64,000 nucleotides of DNA from the NCBI RefSeq assembly GCF_036711975.1, contig NC_091966.1:20777501-20841500 (forward strand). The letters run 5' to 3'. This document shows, in pieces, positions 56,557 through 64,000 of the stretch. Made by a program: the position numbers and the translations under genes. Source of the DNA: Onthophagus taurus (taxonomy: Eukaryota; Arthropoda; Insecta; Coleoptera; Scarabaeidae). The notes under the pieces were generated by a model. It worked only from the letters and a program-made list of their open reading frames with translations. It made no database searches and had not been told where the DNA came from. Within the stretch, counting starts at the first letter, position 1. Each line of letters opens with the position of its first letter.

Positions 56557-57848
56557 AGGAGATACACCCAATACGGACGTACTTACGTATAAGTATACTT
56601 GTGTGTGTGCATATGCGCGCGGAGTATGTTTGTGGGAGGGGAATCGCAAGAGTAGTGGATCGGAGAGCAGTCAGTCGTTTGACATCGTTCAATGATAAGA
56701 AATATTATAAAAATAATAACTAATATAATAAATGAAATTCAAATAAGACAAAGCAAATTCTTAATTCTAAAAATAAAAACAATTCGTAAGTAACTGAAAT
56801 AAACTTTGTAAAACAACAAATAAAACAAAATCTAGGCGGCCAAGTTAACGTTCCGCAAATAGATATTACACGATTTGGAAATTGTGCGTTAAGATACTCT
56901 TTAACTTGCCGGCTGTTGTGAGCCGGGCAACCATCTTGTTGGAACCAGATACTTCCAAATTGAACATTGTCTAATTGTTGAAGCGATGGGATTACGTCAT
57001 TTTGCAAAATGTTTAAATACTTATGACCATTTAAATTTCCTTCTATGAAAAAAGGACCGATAATATGGTCACCTACTAAGCCAGCCCAAACATTTAATTT
57101 TTGGGGATATTGTGTACGAGCCACATAAACTTTGTGTTCATTGTCACGACTCCAATATCGAGCAACGCTGGGATTATGCCGACCATGCAAAGGAAATGTA
57201 GATTCATCGGTAAATAAAATGTTTTTTATAAAATCAACATTTCCGTTGGCCATTTCCATCATAGTAAAGCAAAATTCCGCCCTTGTAATATTATCGTTCT
57301 CGCAGAGTTCCTGACTTTTTTGTACCTTGTACGACCTGTACCCGTGTTTCTTTAATGTTTTTAGGACGGCAACATGGCTGATAGCAAACGTCTCCGCAAC
57401 TTGTCTGCTTGACAAGATTTTTATTGCGTTCAACATCAGCACATATCATCGTATCACGTAACTCATCTCTTTTACCCCTTCGTAATTTGTGTTTCTGTGG
57501 AGACACACATCCATGTCGCTCAAAGTTTTTAATAATATTTGAAATTGTTCCGCGACTAGGAATTGATCTGTTTTCATAGGCCACAGGAAACAAATTAATT
57601 ATTTGGGCTACAGAATTGCCACCGTAAAACCATTTTATAATCTGTACCTTTTCCGCTACAGTAAACATCTTAGTTTTTTTTTGCTAGGGTTAACTGCAAA
57701 GCGATGCGACTAACTTCGCCTCTCAACAATCTATGAACGATTCAATTTGTGCATTACCCCTACGCTTGTTTATCCCCCACTTAACGACACCGAATATACA
57801 CACACACGTATACTTATACGTACGTCCGTGTTGAGTGTATCTCCTCGG
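56557..57848 (-). mobile_element. Mariner-type element with a truncated transposase
   Basis: The ends share ggagataca-c-caa-acggacgta in inverted orientation (left from 56,557, right to 57,848), followed by acgtataagtata on both sides. A - strand transposase lies between. The interior after the transposase is shortened. Confidence 0.8.
56830..57668 (-). pseudogene. IS630/mariner transposase lacking the third catalytic residue
   Basis: The N-terminal part starts MFTVAEKVQIIKWFYGGNSV with a helix-turn-helix region. A frameshift near 57,430 leads to ILSSRQVAETFAISHVAVLK, KNILFTDESTFPLHGRHNPS (first Asp), KLNVWAGLVGDHIIGPFFIE and WFQQDGCPAHNSRQVKEYLN (second Asp). The frame then reads GTLTWPPR and runs into unrelated residues (FCFICC) where SPDLTPLDF is expected. 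The catalytic triad is therefore incomplete by deletion. Confidence 0.8.
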
Positions 57849-58936
57849 TATATTAATTGTTAACTTTTTTGTTGTCTTGACAATTCAAAGTATTATTCTT
57901 TTTTAATTATTCACATTTTTGTAAGGGTAATTGCATTTGGGGTTATAATTCTTTTTTATCGTTTATTTTTGATATCGCCTTACTGTTCAAATTGGCCAAT
58001 ATGAAAAGTTTTCGCGATAATGTTTTTTTGTTCATTTATTTTAAATAAAGTTAGGATCGTAATTGTGTAACTTACGATACAGGGGGGTGCTATATTTTCT
58101 TTTTTTGTATGCGATTACAGCAACATTTTGATTAAGTTGTATAAACTTTATTCTTATAATTTGGGAACTTTGTTTCAATTGTCATTATATATTTTTTTAT
58201 ATACCCAAGTATATTTACATGTGTATATATGAATATTTTTCTACGATTACATATAATATAGATATTCTTTCGTCAGTTTCAAATGTGGTTGTTGGTTATT
58301 TGTTCTCATTCCTTTCTGTAACTCTAAATTCGGACTTGATTAGGGTGTGGTCAAGTACGTTCGTAAAGGTTTTTATATAAGTCCGTGGCGCCCATTAACA
58401 TCTTTGAATATTACTTTAAATCCACGCCGTCTCCACTGTCTAAAGGCTGGCTGAGGTAAGTAAACCTTTACGTAACCTTGACATCGTCTGGTGTTTTGTT
58501 TGCCCTTTTGCTTGTTTAAAAAGAAGTGCCACAGAATACATAAGCCTGCATTTTTTTATATTTGAGACTTTCATTAATATCTAGTACTGATGATCGTTCT
58601 TTTGTAGTAAATATTTTAGTTGTTTAACAAAGAAATACTGTATAATTTTGCAAAAACTTTTAGCTATCGGCATATAATTCGATTTAGTTTGTTCAAATAA
58701 TTCATAAAAGGATACAACCTATACACTGTCTGGGGATTTGTGGAAAACTAAATTTGCTATTTGGTGATTGAATCGATCAAATACGTGTAGCAATTGATTA
58801 CACTAAAACGAAATTAAAATTTTTAAGCATCCTGATAGAGATAATAAAACTTCACCATTCTATTTCAAATTGGAAACTGAATATGCTTGAGATTGAAAGA
58901 ATTGTGAGAATTGTAATAAGCCCTACAATTTCAAAG
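57849..58936. other. Spacer containing a possible promoter
   Basis: Mostly AT-rich. The only structured part is at 58,350-58,475 and is listed separately. No gene could be followed from it. Confidence 0.35.
58374..58457 (+). promoter_or_regulatory. Candidate TATA promoter with short first exon
   Basis: TATATAAG lies at 58,374-58,381. About 25-30 bp downstream a transcription start would fall near 58,405, and ctgag|gtaagt at 58,451-58,461 is a perfect splice donor. No ATG lies between them and no second exon was found in the window, so this may be a fortuitous match or part of a transposon. Confidence 0.3.
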
Positions 58937-59105
58937 ACGCAAATCAAACAACAAAAGTCGTTAGTTTTGTGAAAAAATAAGAGTTTTAATTGAGTTAAGG
59001 TTGAAAAACTTAGGTATGTTTCTAATCATTTCTAAGAAAAGTAGTACTACCGTACCCTAGGTGAGTAATTTTAAAAAATGGCCTGTTTATGCTGTTTAGT
59101 CAAGG
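58937..59105 (+). repeat. Fragment of the 1.8-6.7 kb element arm
   Basis: It shares caaatcaaacaacaaaagtc, attgagttaaggttgaaa and gcctgttta-gtcaag with 4,736-4,905. Confidence 0.65.
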
Positions 59106-59166
59106 TAGATCAATCGACTCAATGGTCTGATAAACAATATTTTTAATAAAATGTACACCAAATATC

Positions 59167-59172
59167 TTTATT
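59167..59172 (-). terminator. Polyadenylation signal of the large coiled-coil gene
   Basis: AATAAA on the - strand, about 50 bases past the stop codon at 59,223. Confidence 0.7.
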
Positions 59173-59222
59173 TAAGTTCAATACAGTTGCGTCGAAAGTA
59201 ATGATTGATAAAGTTTAGAAAT

Positions 59223-62200
59223 TTAAAATTTTGTATTGCCACAAGTGCAAGGATCTATTTTATCCGCAACGCTGTTTGGTTCAGCAGGAAATACGTTAGT
59301 GTATGAGTTCTTCAGGAAGTTGACGTGGCCTTGTAAATTCCTGATTCTCATTTGAGCATCTTCAAAGTTTTCATTTAAATTATTGATTTGAGCCTGCATC
59401 TTCTGCCGGATCTCATCCCTATCTTTCTGTGCCGACCTGGCCTGTGCCCTACTTTGAGCCAATTGCCTTTCCATGTCCGAAATCTGATTTTGCATAGAAC
59501 GTCTAACCGTTTCGCAACGGTCCTTCGTTCGGGCGACTTGTCGGGCCGCCTCTTCCCTTACGTTATCTACTTCAGCCGAAAGTTGCGCGATCTGGTGCAT
59601 TTTTTCCTGTGCAACTTTTTCAGCTTCATCTGCCACTTCTTGTAATCTGATTGTTTCAGCGTTTAAACGTTCACATTCTTCTGTTAACTCATTGCATTTC
59701 GCTTGTAACTCTTCAACGCGAGCTGCCATATTTAACTTTTCTTCGTCACCTAAACTTGCCATACTCTTGCTAATTTCCATTTCTTTTGCCATTGCAGCAG
59801 CCTAAAATTTGCTTACTATAATTTTTATAACTAACTTTGAGACAGTAAATATAACCTTATCTCTATAAGCTTGAAGTTCGCGTACTAAAGCTTCATTATT
59901 TCTTTCAGCGAGTAAATGCATTTGTTGCGCTTCTTGTAGTTTCAATTGTGTTGCTTTCAAAATGTCTGGTAAAGGTGTTAATTCTTGCAGCTTTTCTTGG
60001 AACTGATTTTTCACACGTTGAATTTCTAAGTTAACCTGTTCACTAATTCTTCCATTTTCCAATTCCATCATGTCTATTTGACGACGTTGTTCTTCAACTT
60101 GTTGTTGGGCTTGCAAATACTATTAAGTATAATTAAAACACAAACATTATCAAAATCATTCAAAATTAAATTTAATTTTATTAAAGAAAACCTTGTTACG
60201 ATAATCTTCTAATTGAGTTTTTTGCTCCTCAACAAGTGCTCTAACTTCTTCCAATTCATCTTTAACTTCTCTATATCTTTGCTTTGCCGTACTTAACTGT
60301 TGTTCAAGCTCTGTATGGTCCTCTTTGCCGCTTTTTTTCTGGAAAACGTTTTAAGAAATTAAGATAACTTACACTCTCCCTATATTTCACAACTTACACT
60401 CTTGCATTCCTCTTTTAACTCCTTCAATTCTTTATCAACATCTTTAAGTTTCTTTTCTGCATTCTTTCTGGCCTCTTCGTTTTCGGAAGCACTTTTCTTC
60501 AATTTATCTACGTCAGTTCGAAGTCCTGCCACCTCAACAAGTTTACCTTTATAATCATCTTGTAGCGTATTGTACTGTTCTCGTAATTCTCGAAGTTGTT
60601 GATCAGCAGATATACCAGTCTGGAAAATTTTGTTAAAGATGGTATTAAAGAGAAGTTACATTATTAAGATTTAATCTTTACAGGTCTATTTGGATTGCAA
60701 GGTCCTGGACATGTTGGATTCTACAAAAATAAAAAATATATAATTATTAGTACCGAAGATGCAAATGTAGCATCTTGATGGATAACTACCAACGATAGAA
60801 AATTTATAAGATTAAAATGGCGGGTAAAAACATATTTTTGACGATTAAGATGTACACCATACAGATGTAGAAAAGTAAATAAAGTAAAGTTAGATCATCC
60901 AAAGATAGAAAACTTTTAATGTCAAGGAAATTGTAGTAAAATCATTGAAATCATGAGCAAATTGAAACAAAATAATCTAAATGCTGAGAACAATTGAATA
61001 AAACGATCATAATCCTGAAGAAATTCTCAATCCAGTAATGTAGCAAAAATAAGTAAGATAAGTAAGTATATTATCTTTGTTAGATCATGATTTAAAATCC
61101 TACTAATGATAACAGTTGGAAAACATAAGAAGAACAGTGATAGTCATCCAATTACATAAGGCGGAAGTAAATTTTAATCTAAAACATGTTTTCAATCTTC
61201 GTCATTAGGATAAAATATAACATCAAACTGCTCCACGAAAAATCTTAGTATCAAAAATGTATTCTTAATGATTAAGATGTAGTTATTCACCAAAACACAA
61301 AGCACCCCGCCTTATATTTAACAAAAAGAAAAAAAATTGCAAATTTTTACAGCCATAGCATTTGGATTTGGTGGTGCACATGGTGGTTGTGGTCCACACG
61401 GTGGTTGCGGTCCGCATGGCGGACAGGGAGGAGCACATAACATCCTTCTGTGTTGTTCCAAGTGCATTCTTTCTTGACGCACCGATAGTAATTCACTCTG
61501 CATTTTACGAACTTCATCTTCCATTTCAGCAAGTTGCTTCTCCTATAATCCAATTACAATTTTTTATTATGTATTGTGTATTATCAAAAATAAATATTAC
61601 CAATTGTTGTGTTGCTTCCATGTCACGATTTTTCGGATCGTAAGGACATGGTCCTTTACCCTTACCGCACGGCATTTTTTTCCCTCTCGACGTGGGCCTT
61701 GTGCTGTCCTATTATTGTTAACAATTAAATTTATATAATTTTGAAAATCTGATTTGAAGTGCCATTTCACTTAAAATTTTGATTGTATTCTATATCGATG
61801 CGAAAAGTAATGGTTGTCAATATGACGGAAAATATGACAACCGTCAAGAATTGACAACTTAATGTCTAATCGTTAAACTACTTGATATTCTTATAAAAGG
61901 TGTTTACAAGATTGCAATAAAACTTACCCCTTTTCCTTCCCTGGGTGCATTTCCTTGAGCCTTTTCCAATTTGTTGTTGAGTATTGTGTTCTCTTTCAAA
62001 ACCATTCTCATTTCAGCTTGTAAACTGCACAACTTTCGCTGTAAACTCTCCACCGTTTGATCCTGACTGAGAAGGTCAGATTGCAATTGATATCTTCAAG
62101 GATAATAATTTAGGAATAATTGCTCAAATTGAATATATCCCTAGCTAATCTAAGTAATTAAAATCAAAATGTCTTACCTTTTTCCTTCTAAGTCTGCGTT

Positions 62201-63880
62201 TTCAGCCGCTAACTTCTCCTGCATATTGTAACTTTCGCAAAGACGTTGAGCGAAAGTATTTTGCATCATACCCTGAAGAATAGCATTTAATTTTGTGAGT
62301 TATATAAAAAACTACTACCTGTTTTTACCTGTTGGCCAGGCATTCCACCTGGTGGACCTGTTGGACAAACACCAGGACCTGGACAAATACCACCTAATGG
62401 ATTTAACATTGGTTGTTGTCCCATCATTCCTTGACTCATCATCCCTTGTCCCATCATTCCTTGTCCCATCATTGACGGACCTCTCATCATTGGTTGACCC
62501 ATATCCATTCGATTAGTACAAACTGTTGAAGCTCCCCCACCTCCACCTGGCCTAGAAGGACCAGAAATACTTAACTCTCTTGGGTCCTTGCAGATACAAT
62601 CTTGATCAATTGGTGGTTCTTGCATCAATGGTTGCATCAGACCAGCTCTCTTTTTCTTTTTCTTATCATCACAGACTATAATTTTCGGCATCGCGTTCTC
62701 AGCGATTCCACATAAAATCACTTTTGGAAGTATGTCTTCCGTTTGAGGTTGATCGTATTTTGCTTTCTGACGTGATAAGGTCATCAAGTATTCGACCTTT
62801 TTTGTTTTTTGTTCGAGCAACATCATTTTATCATTGAGTTCTTTTTGATTTCGGTCTAATTCATCATCTTCTTCTGGACTTCTTTCCGGTTTCTATTAGT
62901 AAAAATTTTATTATAATGAATTGTTGGTGATTCTCCAAATTTATTACTTACACTAAGTAACGCAGTTACTTTCTTTTTTAATTCAACTAAAATCGCAGAT
63001 ATTTCAGTACATTGTGCTTCACATTCTGCAACTTCCCTTAAAATTCCTTTATCATCAATATCTTTTGGCACATCAACATCATCCTCAGCTAATTGCTCGT
63101 CCATTTCATCCAACTCTGCTTCAGCTTGATTCACCAACTCTTCTGTTCCTTCGAGAGGATCACCCTGAAGAATCATAATTAAAAATTACATTGAGAAACA
63201 AATTCAAGAAAAGGAGACAACAAACCATTTCTTCGCCTCCTTCATCTTCAGCCATTTTTACTTTATTGACGGCGGTTTGTGATGTTACAGGACTTAAAGG
63301 AGAATAAAAGGCTTCAGAATCAGTATCTTCGGTACGATTAGTTTTAGAACTTTGGGGTCGAGATGATCTAGCTGATTTAAATGAACCACGAAATTTATCT
63401 TTATTGTCACCACTACCAACTGTAGATGCAGATTTACGTCTTTCCTGTAAAATTTGATCAAAAAATAATAATTTTTAAAATTGTAAATGTTAAATTATTT
63501 CTTACTGGCTTTAAAGAAAGTAAAGTTTTATTTAACCTGCTGGAAGCTTCAGTTCTAACAGTTACAAACTCAAGATCGTCGTAATTCCTAAGACTTTGTT
63601 TGAAGTATAAGTCTGGATCACCGCCTTGATACCAAGATTTGCCGATAAACGAAGAATAGTTGTGTAAAATTCGAGCGCCCTTTTGAAGAAAACTACCACT
63701 GCTGGTTGCTCTTGGTTTTTTAGTCGCCCTGTCCCCTGATGATGGTCGTCTTAAATCTGAGTCGGAGTACTTCGACGCAAGAAGCTGTTTGTTCACCGTC
63801 GGGGAATTTCGACTCTAAAGTGGAAAAATGTTGAGTGTGTTAGGATGGTGGAAAAGTTCATGTTGTAATAGTACCTTCAT
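59223..63880 (-). CDS. Large 14-exon coiled-coil protein
   Basis: Coding exons (- strand): 63,880-63,875; 63,814-63,506; 63,444-63,226; 63,164-62,952; 62,892-62,329; 62,272-62,178; 62,093-61,928; 61,708-61,601; 61,542-61,351; 60,720-60,682; 60,619-60,398; 60,339-60,192; 60,119-59,856; 59,801-59,223. Apart from one phase-2 junction (exons 6/7) all introns are phase 0 with GT-AG ends. The product is about 1,040 residues. The N-terminus is Ser-rich and basic. Exon 5 has a Met/Gly/Gln-rich stretch (MMGQGMMGQGMM), exon 9 a Cys/Pro repeat (CGPQPPCGPQPPC), exon 10 CPGPCNPN. Exons 11-14 are almost continuous coiled coil and the end is CTCGNTKF. Exon 12 is 148 bp, one base too long for the frame (see findings). 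No enzymatic domain was seen. A cytoskeletal or structural role is only a guess. Confidence 0.85.
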
Positions 63881-64000
63881 ACCGATAAAGTGATGTTGGA
63901 GTGAGTTTTCGATTGATTAGTATAGGATTTGGGGCTGCTGTGTTGTATGAAGGACGACGGTCGCGATTTCTTCGCGAGAATTGAGGCGAAAACGACACTC

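Noticed and set aside
61347-61643. Alternative frames over exon 9 of the coiled-coil gene
   Set aside because: Low-complexity shadows of the Cys/Pro-rich exon; only one frame joins with neighbouring exons.
62295-62516. 73-residue + strand frame over exon 5
   Set aside because: Antisense of the Met/Gly repeat.
1-64000. tRNA, rRNA or small nuclear RNA genes
   Set aside because: None could be recognised by reading; a covariance search would be needed to exclude them.

Overview
The window is AT-rich nuclear DNA of an insect, most likely a beetle. The basis is short spliced introns with GT-AG ends, insect-type SDR genes, and a dense mix of insect transposon families. No computation was run, so species and family names come from sequence recognition only. 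Few host genes are visible. They are a tandem pair of four-exon short-chain dehydrogenase/reductase genes (21.1-23.3 kb, + strand), two small intronless coiled-coil genes (31.6-32.9 kb, +), and one 14-exon coiled-coil gene of about 1,040 residues on the - strand (63.9 to 59.2 kb) whose exons can be joined in frame except for one base in exon 12.

Most of the rest is transposable elements nested in one another. 1.8-6.7 kb: a TA-flanked palindromic Tc1/mariner-type element split by a LINE with a 13-bp target duplication. 8.2-13.9 kb: a Ty1/copia element with 5-bp duplications, interrupted by a Harbinger-like element carrying a MADF-type reading frame and by a second LINE. 13.9-20.6 kb: mariner-type remnants and a Penelope-like element (PLE) inserted in a TA-flanked element. 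23.5-30.7 kb: palindromic, hAT, mariner and Crypton-like remnants. 33.0-41.3 kb: a long-TIR element holding a young Ty3/gypsy element whose two 220-bp LTRs differ at one base. 41.5-49.6 kb: a mariner-type element broken by a foldback copy, a second PLE and a nearly intact mariner inside that PLE. 50.7-55.6 kb: a 3.2-kb palindromic element, an 82-bp piggyBac-type MITE and the second copy of a 1.0-kb TA-flanked element. 56.6-57.8 kb: a further mariner-type element without its third catalytic residue.

Features worth a closer look are four hammerhead-ribozyme-like motifs tied to PLE sequence, the intronless paralog of the last exon of the large coiled-coil gene lying 27 kb away, an in-frame UAG between gag and pol in the gypsy element, and a set of unrelated-looking elements that share TA duplications and unusually long terminal inverted repeats.
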